Origin: Chloroflexi bacterium HGW-Chloroflexi-10
Lineage (GTDB): Bacteria; Chloroflexota; Anaerolineae; Anaerolineales; Anaerolineaceae
Direction of reading: 5' to 3'
NCBI GenBank assembly: GCA_002840755.1
Contig: PHBZ01000040.1
Coordinates: 1 to 51,323, forward strand
Length of the DNA: 51,323 nt
The position numbers were made by a program, and so were the translations under genes. Under the pieces are notes generated by a model. That model did no database searches and was not told where the DNA came from. It was given only the letters and a program-made list of their open reading frames with translations. How positions within the stretch are numbered: the stretch's first letter is position 1; each line of letters opens with the position of its first letter. Below, in pieces: positions 18,565-27,476 of the stretch.

Positions 18565-19515
18565 ATGATCGTCAGTACCAAGAAATTATTTGAAGCCGCC
18601 TATGGAAAATACGCCATCGGCGCATATAACATCAATAACCTGGAACAAACCATGGGGCTCTTCCGCGGCAATATCGACAGTCAGGCGCCTTTCATCATCC
18701 AGATCAGTAAAGGTGCACGTTCTTATTCAGATAAGCGCATGCTCGAAGGCATCATCCGTGCTGCTGATGAAATTTTTCCGGAAGCCGTATTCGCTGTTCA
18801 CCTGGATCACGGTGACGAAAAAACCTGTTACGACTGCATTGCAAGCGGTTTTTACAGCTCTGTGATGATTGATGCCAGTCATGAATCATTCGAAGAAAAC
18901 ATCGCCATTACCAAACGTGTGGTTGATGCTGCCCATGCCAAAGGGCTGGTAGTGGAAGCCGAATTGGGTCAATTGGGTGGTGTGGAAGAACATGTAGCAG
19001 TGGATGAAGCCAACGCTAAATTAACCGACCCCAGCCAGGCCCAGGAATTTGTCGAACGTTCAGGGGTAGATTCCCTGGCCTGCGCCATCGGTACCAGCCA
19101 CGGAGCTTTCAAATTCAGTGGTACTCAGGGACTGCGTTTCGATGTGTTATCTGAAATCCAGAAACAACTGCCAGGATTCCCTCTGGTAATGCACGGTTCC
19201 AGCTCGGTTCCCGAAGAAGAAGTTACCCGCATCAATAATGCCGGCGGCAACTTACAGGGAGCTAAAGGTGTGGATGATAACCAGTTTAAACGTGCCGCTT
19301 TATTGGGTGTGACCAAAATTAACATCGATACGGATGGCCGTTTGGTGTGGACCCGTGTTCATCGCGAATACTTCCGCGATTTTCCTGAAGGATTTGACCT
19401 GCGCCCCGTAGGCAAGATTTTCATGGAAGAATATGCCAAATTCATTGCCAGCAAGAACGTAAAACTGGGCAGTGCCAATCAATTGACCGAAGTTCACAAG
19501 CTGCTTGGAAAATAG
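18565..19515 (+). CDS. fba: Class II fructose-1,6-bisphosphate aldolase
   Basis: A 316-residue zinc-dependent aldolase of glycolysis and gluconeogenesis. Motifs include AVHLDHGD, VEAELGQLGG, GTSHGAFKF with a zinc-ligand His, LVMHGSSSVP with another, and KINIDTDGR. ATG 18565 follows AAGGAG (18553-18558); the frame extends 18 bases upstream without support. A TG-T-TACAAT extended -10 lies at 18440-18448 and may be its promoter, which would give a leader of roughly 110 bases. A strong terminator follows. Confidence 0.95.
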   Translation: MIVSTKKLFEAAYGKYAIGAYNINNLEQTMGLFRGNIDSQAPFIIQISKGARSYSDKRMLEGIIRAADEIFPEAVFAVHLDHGDEKTCYDCIASGFYSSVMIDASHESFEENIAITKRVVDAAHAKGLVVEAELGQLGGVEEHVAVDEANAKLTDPSQAQEFVERSGVDSLACAIGTSHGAFKFSGTQGLRFDVLSEIQKQLPGFPLVMHGSSSVPEEEVTRINNAGGNLQGAKGVDDNQFKRAALLGVTKINIDTDGRLVWTRVHREYFRDFPEGFDLRPVGKIFMEEYAKFIASKNVKLGSANQLTEVHKLLGK

Positions 19516-19527
19516 AACGCAAGCTTT

Positions 19528-19557
19528 AAACAGACCGCCATACGGCGGTCTGTTTAT
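19528..19557 (+). terminator. Intrinsic terminator after fba
   Basis: A twelve-base stem, AAACAGACCGCC (19528-19539) and GGCGGTCTGTTT (19544-19555), with a four-base loop. Confidence 0.85.
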
Positions 19558-19560
19558 TTA

Positions 19561-19569
19561 TGGTACAAT
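19561..19569 (+). promoter_or_regulatory. Extended -10 of a probable leaderless promoter
   Basis: TGGTACAAT is an extended -10 (TGn plus TACAAT, 19564-19569) that ends seven bases before ATG 19576. No ribosome-binding site lies between. Confidence 0.5.
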
Positions 19570-19575
19570 GCCGCT

Positions 19576-20100
19576 ATGAATGAACCTTCCAATCAACGTA
19601 TCATAACTGAATTGGCAATAGATGTCCTTATCCGGCCGATAGATCAACCCACCCTTGATTTCCAACCATTTGACAAAGGTCCGGGCTACATAGATATCCC
19701 TGCCGGATACGTAGCTGAAATTACTATTCAAAATATTCATGATGAAACGCTGCGGACGTTAATTGAAGAAATTCGTGATGTAGATAACATAGTCAGTCTA
19801 AACCTGAGTGAAAATCGCAATTTAGGCAATGCTGGTATGCGCTGGGTTAAAGATATGACTCAACTGTACAGCTTAAACCTGAGCGCGTGTGGTTTGAATG
19901 ACCGCGGACTCGACCCAATTTTACAAATGCGCCATTTAAAAAGATTGGATCTCAGTTACTGTGTGCGGCTAACAGATGTAGGCATCAAGAAATTAACCGT
20001 AATGCGTAACCTGGAAGAACTGGACTTGCATGGTATACCCAAAATAACCAACGCGGGAATTCGCTGGGTTGAACGCCACAGCCTAACCATTCGCACCTGA
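19576..20100 (+). CDS. Leucine-rich-repeat protein
   Basis: A 174-residue protein without signal peptide. The C-terminal two thirds hold about four leucine-rich repeats of the cysteine-containing or ribonuclease-inhibitor-like type: IVSLNLSENRNLGNAGM, LYSLNLSACGLNDRGL, LKRLDLSYCVRLTDVGI and LEELDLHGIPKITNAGI. The N-terminal 50 residues are not recognised. Such proteins act as binding scaffolds; no partner is evident. It lies convergent to copA, and the two share a bidirectional terminator. Its ATG is seven bases from a TGnTACAAT promoter element. Confidence 0.85.
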   Translation: MNEPSNQRIITELAIDVLIRPIDQPTLDFQPFDKGPGYIDIPAGYVAEITIQNIHDETLRTLIEEIRDVDNIVSLNLSENRNLGNAGMRWVKDMTQLYSLNLSACGLNDRGLDPILQMRHLKRLDLSYCVRLTDVGIKKLTVMRNLEELDLHGIPKITNAGIRWVERHSLTIRT

Positions 20101-20106
20101 AACAAA

Positions 20107-20131
20107 AAAACAGGTCGAAACCTGTTTTCTT
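20107..20131. terminator. Bidirectional terminator between LRR gene and copA
   Basis: Stem AAAACAGGT (20107-20115) and ACCTGTTTT (20120-20128) with the tetraloop CGAA. The plus strand continues into TTTTCTT, while the minus strand has an even longer T run from the A tract at 20104-20110. It therefore serves both convergent genes. Confidence 0.85.
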
Positions 20132-20154
20132 GTTGGTGTTAATTATATATTTTC

Positions 20155-22575
20155 TCAGATTTTTGTCTTGCGCAGACGCAGACTGTTGGTAACAACAAAC
20201 ACACTGCTAAAAGCCATCGCAGCTGCCGCCAGCATCGGATTCATAAATCCCAATGCTGCCGCAGGGATAAGAATTACATTATAAAAGAACGCCCAAAACA
20301 GATTTTGTTTGATGGTGGTTAATGTCTTACGGGATAAACGGATAGCCCGCGGAACTGAGGAAAGTTCACCACTCATCAGGACTACCGGAGCAGAAGCAAT
20401 GGCCACATCTGTGCCAGTGCCAATTGCCATACCCACATCTGCCTGAGCCAGGGCTGGTGCATCATTAATGCCATCTCCAACCATCGCGGTAATCAGTCCG
20501 CGAGCCTGTAATTCCTTAACCCGCGCAGATTTATCTCCAGGCAGCACTTCGGCTATTACTTCATCCACGCCCACCTGGCTGGCCACGGCGTCCGCAGTCT
20601 GCTGGTTATCACCGGTGATCATAACCACCTGCAACCCCATAGCCTTTAACTCGGAAATGGCTGCCGGGGATCCAGGTTTTAGGGTATCAGCCACTGCGAT
20701 CAAACCTTGAACCAGACCATCTACAGCTACCAGCATCACCGTTTTCGCCTGCTGCTGTAATTTTAAAATATCCGCTTGTAAGGCATCGGTCTGCCATTTT
20801 TTACTTTCTGCCATGCGCAGGTTACCCAGCGCTATTCGCTTGCCTTCTACATCCGCGGAGACGCCCATACCTACTTCAGCCTGAAAAGCCTGTGGATCGC
20901 TCAAAAGTAAGCCACGCTGGTTCGCCTCGGCAATGATCGCTTCACCAAGAGGATGTTCGCTGCCTTTTTCAACCGAAGCCGCCAGACGCAGCAGGTCATT
21001 TTCTTCTCCGGAAAAGCCGGCCAAAAGGATATCCGTCACTGCCGGTTGCCCACGGGTTATCGTCCCAGTTTTATCCAAAACCACTGTCTGGATGCGGCCG
21101 GCCCGTTCCAGTGCCTCACTCGATTTAAACAGAATTCCCCGCTCGGCCCCTAACCCGGTGCCTACCATAACCGCAGTCGGTGTAGCCAACCCCATGGCAC
21201 ATGGGCAGGCAATTACCAGAACCGCTACCATATGAATTAAAGCCTGGGTAAACTGGGATACATCGCTGTTTACCGGTACAGGTACAAACAATGCCCAAAC
21301 CAACAGCGTGATTAAGGCAATCACCAGTACGATTGGGACAAAAATAGCTGAAATTTGGTCAGCCAATTTTTGAATGGGCGCTTTACTCCCTTGAGCATCT
21401 TCCACCAGGCGGATGATTTGTGCCAGTGCGCTTTCCTTTCCAACCCGGGTAGCCTCAAACCGGATCAGACCCAGTTTGTTCAATGTAGCCCCAATCACCG
21501 AATCGCCGGGAGCTTTATCCACCGGCATGGATTCGCCGGTTAACATGGATTCGTCCACACTGCTGCGGCCTTCCAGTACCACACCATCTACAGGAATTTT
21601 CTCACCCGGTCGGACCAGAACAATATCTCCACTGATGACTTCATCCACCCCAATTTCGATTTCCTGGCCATCCCGGATTATCCGAGCGGTTTTGGCTCGC
21701 AATCCCATCAATTTTTTAATAGCTTCGCTGGTACGTCCTTTAGCCCGTGCTTCCAAAAATTTTCCGAGTTTGATGAGCGTGATAATGACAGCCGATGTTT
21801 CAAAATATACATGCCCATTGATTAATCCCAACGCCACCGGGATCGAATATAAAAACGCCACCGATGAACCCATCGCTACCAAAACATCCATGTTGGCAGA
21901 ACGGTTACGTAAAGATTTATAGGCTCCAACATAATATTGCCAGCCCACATAAAATTGAACTGGAGCTGCCAACAGCATCATGAACCAGTTAACCCAGGAA
22001 GCATGCGCCCACATTCCTACCAAACCAAAATCCCTTGCCATGGAAAACAGAAAAAGCGGTATGGTAAAAATCAGACCAATGATTAACAAACGTTTTTGTT
22101 GGTTAATTTCTGCCTCACGCGCCTGGGCTTCCACATCCACAGCATCGCCGCCGCTTTCAACAGCCTCAAAACCGCTGGAGTGTACCACCCGGCGGATATC
22201 TTGCTGGCTGACCACTGTGGGAATATAGGTAAGCCTGGCACGTTCGTTAGCAAAGCTGACTGCAGCGCTTGTGACACCATCCAGGTTGGAAAGCACCTTT
22301 TCCAACCGTCTGGCATCATTATCATCACTGATTCCACGTACATAAAAATCTGCTTCTCCGGAAGCTACGCCATATCCAGCACGTTCTACACGCGACAATA
22401 TGGCTGGTAACTGCACCAGTTGCGGATCAAAGATTATCGTTGCCCGTTCGGAAGAAAGATTTACATTAACACTTTCTACCCCTTTTTCTCTCTTCAGGTT
22501 TCGTTCAACGGTTGCAACACAATTTGCGCATGTCATACCGGTTATCGGCAAGATCAGATGTTTTTGTTCTGTCAA
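20155..22575 (-). CDS. copA: Copper-exporting P-type ATPase
   Basis: An 806-residue P1B-type ATPase that pumps Cu(I) out of the cytoplasm. The first N-terminal metal-binding domain has GMTCANC (C16, C19). A second ferredoxin-like domain (about 76-145) lacks the CxxC pair and reads YVRGISDDNDA instead. The actuator motif is TGES (346-349), the transport motif is CPC (457-459), and the phosphorylated residue is D501 in DKTGT. It starts at TTG, supported by GAGG at complement 22581-22584. It is the last gene of the csoR-copZ-copA operon, separated from copZ by a hairpin. Confidence 0.96.
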   Translation of the reverse strand: MTEQKHLILPITGMTCANCVATVERNLKREKGVESVNVNLSSERATIIFDPQLVQLPAILSRVERAGYGVASGEADFYVRGISDDNDARRLEKVLSNLDGVTSAAVSFANERARLTYIPTVVSQQDIRRVVHSSGFEAVESGGDAVDVEAQAREAEINQQKRLLIIGLIFTIPLFLFSMARDFGLVGMWAHASWVNWFMMLLAAPVQFYVGWQYYVGAYKSLRNRSANMDVLVAMGSSVAFLYSIPVALGLINGHVYFETSAVIITLIKLGKFLEARAKGRTSEAIKKLMGLRAKTARIIRDGQEIEIGVDEVISGDIVLVRPGEKIPVDGVVLEGRSSVDESMLTGESMPVDKAPGDSVIGATLNKLGLIRFEATRVGKESALAQIIRLVEDAQGSKAPIQKLADQISAIFVPIVLVIALITLLVWALFVPVPVNSDVSQFTQALIHMVAVLVIACPCAMGLATPTAVMVGTGLGAERGILFKSSEALERAGRIQTVVLDKTGTITRGQPAVTDILLAGFSGEENDLLRLAASVEKGSEHPLGEAIIAEANQRGLLLSDPQAFQAEVGMGVSADVEGKRIALGNLRMAESKKWQTDALQADILKLQQQAKTVMLVAVDGLVQGLIAVADTLKPGSPAAISELKAMGLQVVMITGDNQQTADAVASQVGVDEVIAEVLPGDKSARVKELQARGLITAMVGDGINDAPALAQADVGMAIGTGTDVAIASAPVVLMSGELSSVPRAIRLSRKTLTTIKQNLFWAFFYNVILIPAAALGFMNPMLAAAAMAFSSVFVVTNSLRLRKTKI

Positions 22576-22596
22576 TTGAACCTCACAATAATTAGG

Positions 22597-22626
22597 AAAA
22601 AGGGGGAGGCAATGCTCCCCCTTTTT
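22597..22626 (-). terminator. Hairpin between copZ and copA
   Basis: A twelve-base perfect stem, AAAAAGGGGGAG (22597-22608) and its complement (22615-22626), with a six-base loop. It resembles an intrinsic terminator but lies inside the operon, so it may act as a partial terminator or mRNA stabiliser that keeps copZ transcripts above copA transcripts. Confidence 0.65.
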
Positions 22627-22634
22627 CCGGATAG

Positions 22635-22841
22635 CTAGTTTTCCGCCGGATAGTTAATTTCCACCAATAAGGCTTTAATTTTTTCTTCGTTAGCAGGCGT
22701 GTCAAAAGTGACTGTAGCTTGTTTCGTATCCACAGAAGCTATCACTTTTTGCACACCTTCCAATTCACTTAATTCTGACTGAATCGTATGAACACAATGT
22801 CCACAACTGATATTGGGAATTTGATAGGTAACTGTCGTCAT
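22635..22841 (-). CDS. copZ: Copper chaperone CopZ-like
   Basis: A 68-residue single heavy-metal-associated domain with the Cu(I)-binding motif CGHC (MxCxxC variant, ISCGHCVHT). It carries Cu(I) to the export ATPase or to the repressor. It sits between csoR and copA on the same strand, 29 bases after csoR and before the intra-operon hairpin. Confidence 0.93.
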   Translation of the reverse strand: MTTVTYQIPNISCGHCVHTIQSELSELEGVQKVIASVDTKQATVTFDTPANEEKIKALLVEINYPAEN

Positions 22842-22870
22842 AAGTCTACTCCTTTGAGAAAATAATATGG

Positions 22871-23143
22871 TTATACTTTTGTAGCAGCATCAAAAACCTC
22901 GCTGATTTCTTTGAGCACACGCTCACGTTCAGCCGGGTCATCACCGCGCACAGCCGTAATTAAACACGAATTTAGATGCTCATCCAGAATACGCCCGCTG
23001 AGTTTGTTCAATGAAGCCTGTACAGCCTGAATCTGACGAATTATATCGATACAATAGGCATCATCTGTCACCATGCGTTGTATACCGCGCAGGTGTCCTT
23101 CTGCTATTTTCAAACGATGGACTACATCCTGATGATCATGCAT
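22871..23143 (-). CDS. csoR: Copper-sensing repressor CsoR
   Basis: A 90-residue all-helical repressor of the CsoR/RcnR family. Cu(I) ligands C31, H56 and C60 have exactly the spacing of the Mycobacterium tuberculosis prototype (C36, H61, C65), so copper rather than nickel or formaldehyde is the likely signal. Cu(I) binding should release DNA and switch on csoR-copZ-copA. The promoter and a GC-rich palindromic operator lie just upstream. Confidence 0.94.
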   Translation of the reverse strand: MHDHQDVVHRLKIAEGHLRGIQRMVTDDAYCIDIIRQIQAVQASLNKLSGRILDEHLNSCLITAVRGDDPAERERVLKEISEVFDAATKV

Positions 23144-23178
23144 CTTTCCTCCAAAACTGAACCAGTTTTTCTGGTTTG

Positions 23179-23240
23179 GTTATATCCCCCCCAGGGGGAG
23201 GGGATATAACAATAATACCTATTTTGATAATATTTGTCAA
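23179..23240 (-). promoter_or_regulatory. Copper operon promoter with CsoR operator
   Basis: Read on the minus strand, -35 TTGACA (23240-23235) and -10 TATTAT (23217-23212) are spaced by 17 bases. The inverted repeat GTTATATCCCC / GGGGATATAAC (23179-23189 and 23200-23210) begins immediately after the -10, over the transcription start. A C-run/G-run palindrome bordered by AT is the known form of CsoR operators. A small hairpin (AACCAG/CTGGTT, 23160-23176) lies in the leader. Confidence 0.85.
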
Positions 23241-23287
23241 GACCGATTTTCCATCTTTCCTTTCCCCTTTACGAAAATTGCGATAGA

Positions 23288-24337
23288 ATGCCAATGGAAC
23301 AAATCATGATAAACTCACAAAATCAACGACCCTACCCGCACGAGGAAGAAACCCAGCCGGTTCTGCCGCGAAAATCTTATGACGAAGCCACCCAACCCCT
23401 GGGCACTTCGTTCAATCCTCAACCGCTCTTCCAGGACGAACCAATTGCCAATTTGCAGCCAATCCGAATATCAAATTCACGGGCGCCTGTCAAACGCCCC
23501 CAACCCCAACAGAAATATCGTGGACCCGGATGCTGTGTAGGTTTTGTTTTAATTTCCGTAGTAGCCGTCTTTCTGCTTTATTTATTTTTCCCGACCAACA
23601 CGAATATTCTGCTGCTGGGAATAGATCGCGCACCAGAGGGCAGTGACGCCAGCCGCACTGACACCAACATTGTGCTCAGGGTAAACCCGTTGAAACCCAC
23701 GGTAAATATGCTTTCTATCCCGCGCGATTTGTGGGTTTTTATTCCGGATGTGGGTGAGAATCGCATCAACACCGCACATTTCTTTGCCGAGGTTAATCAG
23801 CCGGGCTCTGGACCACAAGCCGCCATACAAGCGGTCCGCCAGAATTTTGGTATAGATATTGATTATTACGTCCGCATCCGCTTTGACGGTTTTACGGAAA
23901 TTGTGGATGCCATGGGTGGAATTAACATCGAACTTCCTGAAGCAATGTCTGGGTATGAAGCCGGAAAACACCAGTTAAATGGAGAACAAGCACTGGCTTT
24001 TGCGCGTGATCGCAGTGGTTCTGACGACTTTTTCCGCATGCAGCGCCAACAATTGTTGATCAAGGCCTCTATTCAACAATTGCTCAACCCGCTCACCTGG
24101 TCGCGGATACCCTCCATGATTAATGCAACTTCTCAATCTATGGATACAGACATCCCTTTGCTTGAAATTCCGCGCATTATGGTTGCTGTGATACGAGCCA
24201 GTGTTGGAAACACCCTCCGGAATGAAACCATTGCCCGTGAGATGGTGATCCCATTTACAACCGACGGAGGTGCACAGGTATTGGCGCCGAATTGGGATGC
24301 GATTAATCCGCTCCTGATAGAGTTATTTGGCAAGTAG
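23288..24337 (+). CDS. LytR-CpsA-Psr family protein
   Basis: A 349-residue protein. A Pro- and Gln-rich cytoplasmic tail of about 70 residues is followed by one membrane helix (CCVGFVLISVVAVFLLYLFF) and an extracytoplasmic LCP domain. LCP enzymes move lipid-linked glycopolymers onto the cell wall or onto glycoproteins. Conserved pieces are LLGIDRA, SDASRTDTNIVLRV, SIPRDLWV and LNGEQALAFARDR, with the catalytic Asp and Arg residues. Candidate starts are ATG 23288, 23294 and 23306; none has a clear ribosome-binding site. The frame opens at 23234, inside the copper promoter. It is divergent from csoR. Confidence 0.88.
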   Translation: MPMEQIMINSQNQRPYPHEEETQPVLPRKSYDEATQPLGTSFNPQPLFQDEPIANLQPIRISNSRAPVKRPQPQQKYRGPGCCVGFVLISVVAVFLLYLFFPTNTNILLLGIDRAPEGSDASRTDTNIVLRVNPLKPTVNMLSIPRDLWVFIPDVGENRINTAHFFAEVNQPGSGPQAAIQAVRQNFGIDIDYYVRIRFDGFTEIVDAMGGINIELPEAMSGYEAGKHQLNGEQALAFARDRSGSDDFFRMQRQQLLIKASIQQLLNPLTWSRIPSMINATSQSMDTDIPLLEIPRIMVAVIRASVGNTLRNETIAREMVIPFTTDGGAQVLAPNWDAINPLLIELFGK

Positions 24338-24363
24338 TATAGCTTTATAGCACCAACCGGATT

Positions 24364-25122
24364 TTACCCGGTGCCATTCTGAGCCTGACGCATCTTCTCC
24401 CAGTGTTCATCATCTTCCAGAGTAATCACCCGAAAAGTTTCGGCGTAGCGCATTCCTTTATCTGCTGCCCGTTCGCTCGCCCATTCTAACACCCGTTCAC
24501 CCGGGTCCCAATCAGAAAATTGGCTTTTGTGTAATCGTAATGCAGCCAATTTGATATCCATGGTTTCATCAATACTGACAAACAATTCATTTTGTTGCGG
24601 GCCGGAAATATACACTTTTCGCACTTTATGCGCTTTCAGACCTTCCTCTTCCAATTCCTGAAACAAATTGGGCTGGCCGGATGCCGGAAAAACGGCATCC
24701 AATGCGGCTGCAGAAGCAGCCCGATGATCCGGATGATTAATATACGTTTCATTAGCAAATACGATTGTAGGATCACCGGTTACCACCACTTCCGGGCGAA
24801 ACCGGCGTATTTCACGCACCAATTTCTTGCGTAAATCCAGCGTAGGCTGCAAAAGTCCATCCGGCTCACCCAAAAAAATAATTTCACTGGCGCCGGCAAC
24901 CCTGGCGGCTTCACCTGCTTCTTTTTCTCTGATTTCGGCCGCCATTTTCCGGGTCATACCTGGTGTAGCGATTCCAACATCACCACTTGTACATAAAACA
25001 TAACTGATACGGCTGCCGGCTTTGGCCCAACGGGCTAACGTGCCAACACAAGTAAACTCAATATCATCAGGATGCGCTACAATCGCCATTGCGCTTTCAG
25101 GAATATAAAAAGACGTCTCCAC
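24364..25122 (-). CDS. LmbE/PIG-L family deacetylase
   Basis: A 252-residue zinc-dependent N-acetyl-sugar deacetylase of the LmbE/PIG-L/BshB fold. The signature AHPDD near residue 17 and the later HPDH provide the metal ligands and catalytic Asp. Substrates in the family include N-acetylglucosaminyl conjugates, as in bacillithiol or mycothiol synthesis, but no thiol-synthesis gene is nearby. It starts at GTG with AAGG upstream. It is convergent with the LCP gene, with a short ACCGG/CCGGT hairpin in the 26-base gap. Confidence 0.9.
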   Translation of the reverse strand: METSFYIPESAMAIVAHPDDIEFTCVGTLARWAKAGSRISYVLCTSGDVGIATPGMTRKMAAEIREKEAGEAARVAGASEIIFLGEPDGLLQPTLDLRKKLVREIRRFRPEVVVTGDPTIVFANETYINHPDHRAASAAALDAVFPASGQPNLFQELEEEGLKAHKVRKVYISGPQQNELFVSIDETMDIKLAALRLHKSQFSDWDPGERVLEWASERAADKGMRYAETFRVITLEDDEHWEKMRQAQNGTG

Positions 25123-25262
25123 TGTTTTTCCTTATATCCAGCAAACTGTGATTTCATCTGCAGGAATTTTTCAATTTACAACAACACGATCTTGTTGTGG
25201 TTGGTATTGTATTGCGAATCAATCAAATGATCAAATAGTAATGATCAAACTGTTATACAAAA

Positions 25263-27383
25263 TCATAATGACTGATTAAATAAGCCGCCTTTTGTGAATG
25301 GATCGTGCCAATTACATATTCGATTTCGCCCCGATTCTTTGGCTTTCAGTAAAGCCTGATCCGCATGGTCCAAAACCTGCTCCAAACGTACATCATAATC
25401 ACCTGCCATACAGGCAACACCCAAACTGACCGTTAAGGAAATTTCTGCGCGTTCAGTTAGAATAGGACGGTCCATAATTAATAACCGGATTCGGTTGGCT
25501 ATGGTATAAGCACTATCCATATCCGTTTCTGGTAAAAGGATAACAAATTCTTCGCCCCCATAACGCCCAATCATATCAGATACACGCAAAATCGACCGGC
25601 AGCGTATGGCAATTTGTTCCAACACCTGGTCACCAATCATATGACCATAAGTATCATTCACCCGTTTGAAGTAATCGATATCCAGCATGATGACTGAAAC
25701 AGCATGTTGGTAACGATAAGCACGCATAAATTCAGTTTGAGCCTGTTGAAAAAAATAACGCCGGTTAAACAACCCGGTTAATGAATCCACTGTTGCCAAA
25801 TGTTCAGCATTTTCAAATAAACGTGCTCGTTCAATAGCCGCACTGTATTGATCACCAATTGTTTGTAAAAGTCGGATCTCATCACCGGAAAAGACAGCGT
25901 CCGGAGCCATTACCAGGGTTAACGCCCCCAATTGTCGTTCTCCCAAATGCAGGGGAATGCTGATCAGACCTGGAAAAGAAATCGAAATTTCATCCAGAAT
26001 TGGGCAGGGCATGAAGGCTACCGGTTCCTGATATTCACCTTTCATAAATCGTTCAAACGATCTGCATGAAGGACAATATGGAAAACGTTTAAAAGTAGTC
26101 TCCACCAATGGCGGCACATGGCTTGCGCCAGCAATATAGGGGCGTCCAGTTCCATTGGATAAGACCACATATCCAAAGCGTGCGCCTACCCAGGAGACTA
26201 TAGCATCCAGACCTACTGAGGTAACATCCTTCATCTCAACGGACTGGTTGAGTTGTTCAGCAATTTTTCGTAATACATCTAATTCCATTGCCCGGACTTC
26301 GGCCATTTCACGTGAAGTTTGTTCTGCCAACCGAATCTTTCTTTCTTCGGTAACATCCTGGATAATAATCAATTTTTCCGAGCGGGATGCGCTAACCGGA
26401 AAATTTGAATAATCTATCTCAAAATAATGTTGTTCAATGCCATTAGGTATCCCAATTTCAACAGAATCATTCTCATCTTTATTCAGAATTTTGATCCAGG
26501 GAGAATGATCTGGTAACAGTCTTGATAGAAGAAAGCCTATGGAAAACCTATCTATATTTAGTACGTTTGCCGCATTTTGATTGATGTACAAAAGGCGGTT
26601 GTCTGAGTCAACCACCATCACCCCATCCTGCAATTTTTCAATCAGATTATGGTAAACCACCGGGGGCAGGTCAAATAATTGGTAACGGAATAATGCAAAC
26701 CCAATCATTACCCCGCTGATACCTACACCTATGGGCATTATATTAAACCCAATTGGATTTTGCGGGAAAAGCAAATAAAAACTGTTTACCAATGGAGGCA
26801 ATATTGATGCGGCGATCAATATTTGTGTTTGGCGTTGGTAAATCTTTCCCCGTAGGCGATTATTCCGGTAAAACACCCAAATCGCAATGATCATGCTTAT
26901 ATAGGCAAAAACCCAAAAAACTGAATACATCGGGCCAAAAGAAAAATGTACTGGCATAAATATATTTGCCGGGTCAAATGCAAGATTTTTCCAGATCAGT
27001 TCGGTAAAACCATTTAACAATCCCCAGAGAATGGTGTTTGCGGAGATGAAAAACAAGAGAAACTGCCGCAATGAACGGTGCCAATGGTGATGGCCGGTAA
27101 ATTGTAAGGCGAATAATAAAAATGATGGCGGTACGATTACCTGAAAAAATAACTCAGCCCTTAAACTCCATAACAATTGTTCCGGGGTAGTTAGCAGCAA
27201 TAATACTTGATGCGAAATCATCCAGCCCGCTGATCCGGCCATCCACAAACCAAACGCGACAACACTCACGACAGAACGCTTCCGAATTGCATAAATAGCA
27301 AATGCAATAGTTAAAATTGAAGCCCCTGTTATTATGAATGAATAGGTGAGAAAAAGAATATCGATCATCCCCCCCCGGGACAT
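25263..27383 (-). CDS. Membrane-bound diguanylate cyclase with PAS and GAF domains
   Basis: A 706-residue sensor: seven membrane helices (about 1-230), a PAS domain (about 240-350, VMVVDSDNRLLYINQ), a GAF domain (about 375-530) with several Cys residues (FPYCPSCRSF), and a C-terminal GGDEF domain with active site GGEEF. RVSD five residues before it matches the inhibitory site. It should synthesise cyclic di-GMP. The start is uncertain: ATG at 27383 or at 27368. Between them lies a run of eight G residues in the coding strand, a possible slippage site. It differs from the cyclase at 16250 in having GAF instead of a second PAS. Confidence 0.9.
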   Translation of the reverse strand: MSRGGMIDILFLTYSFIITGASILTIAFAIYAIRKRSVVSVVAFGLWMAGSAGWMISHQVLLLLTTPEQLLWSLRAELFFQVIVPPSFLLFALQFTGHHHWHRSLRQFLLFFISANTILWGLLNGFTELIWKNLAFDPANIFMPVHFSFGPMYSVFWVFAYISMIIAIWVFYRNNRLRGKIYQRQTQILIAASILPPLVNSFYLLFPQNPIGFNIMPIGVGISGVMIGFALFRYQLFDLPPVVYHNLIEKLQDGVMVVDSDNRLLYINQNAANVLNIDRFSIGFLLSRLLPDHSPWIKILNKDENDSVEIGIPNGIEQHYFEIDYSNFPVSASRSEKLIIIQDVTEERKIRLAEQTSREMAEVRAMELDVLRKIAEQLNQSVEMKDVTSVGLDAIVSWVGARFGYVVLSNGTGRPYIAGASHVPPLVETTFKRFPYCPSCRSFERFMKGEYQEPVAFMPCPILDEISISFPGLISIPLHLGERQLGALTLVMAPDAVFSGDEIRLLQTIGDQYSAAIERARLFENAEHLATVDSLTGLFNRRYFFQQAQTEFMRAYRYQHAVSVIMLDIDYFKRVNDTYGHMIGDQVLEQIAIRCRSILRVSDMIGRYGGEEFVILLPETDMDSAYTIANRIRLLIMDRPILTERAEISLTVSLGVACMAGDYDVRLEQVLDHADQALLKAKESGRNRICNWHDPFTKGGLFNQSL

Positions 27384-27476
27384 TATACGAAAAAACTAAA
27401 CGAAATTTGACTGATTCTAACAAACACCGATGGTACAACCAATTCAATTATCATATTTGTAAGGAAAATACAATGC

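Noticed and set aside
21413..21922. Plus-strand frame of 169 residues inside copA
   Set aside because: Antisense shadow; copA has all catalytic motifs through this region.
24338..24363. Terminator between the LCP and LmbE genes
   Set aside because: The ACCGG/CCGGT stem is only about five base pairs and has no T run.
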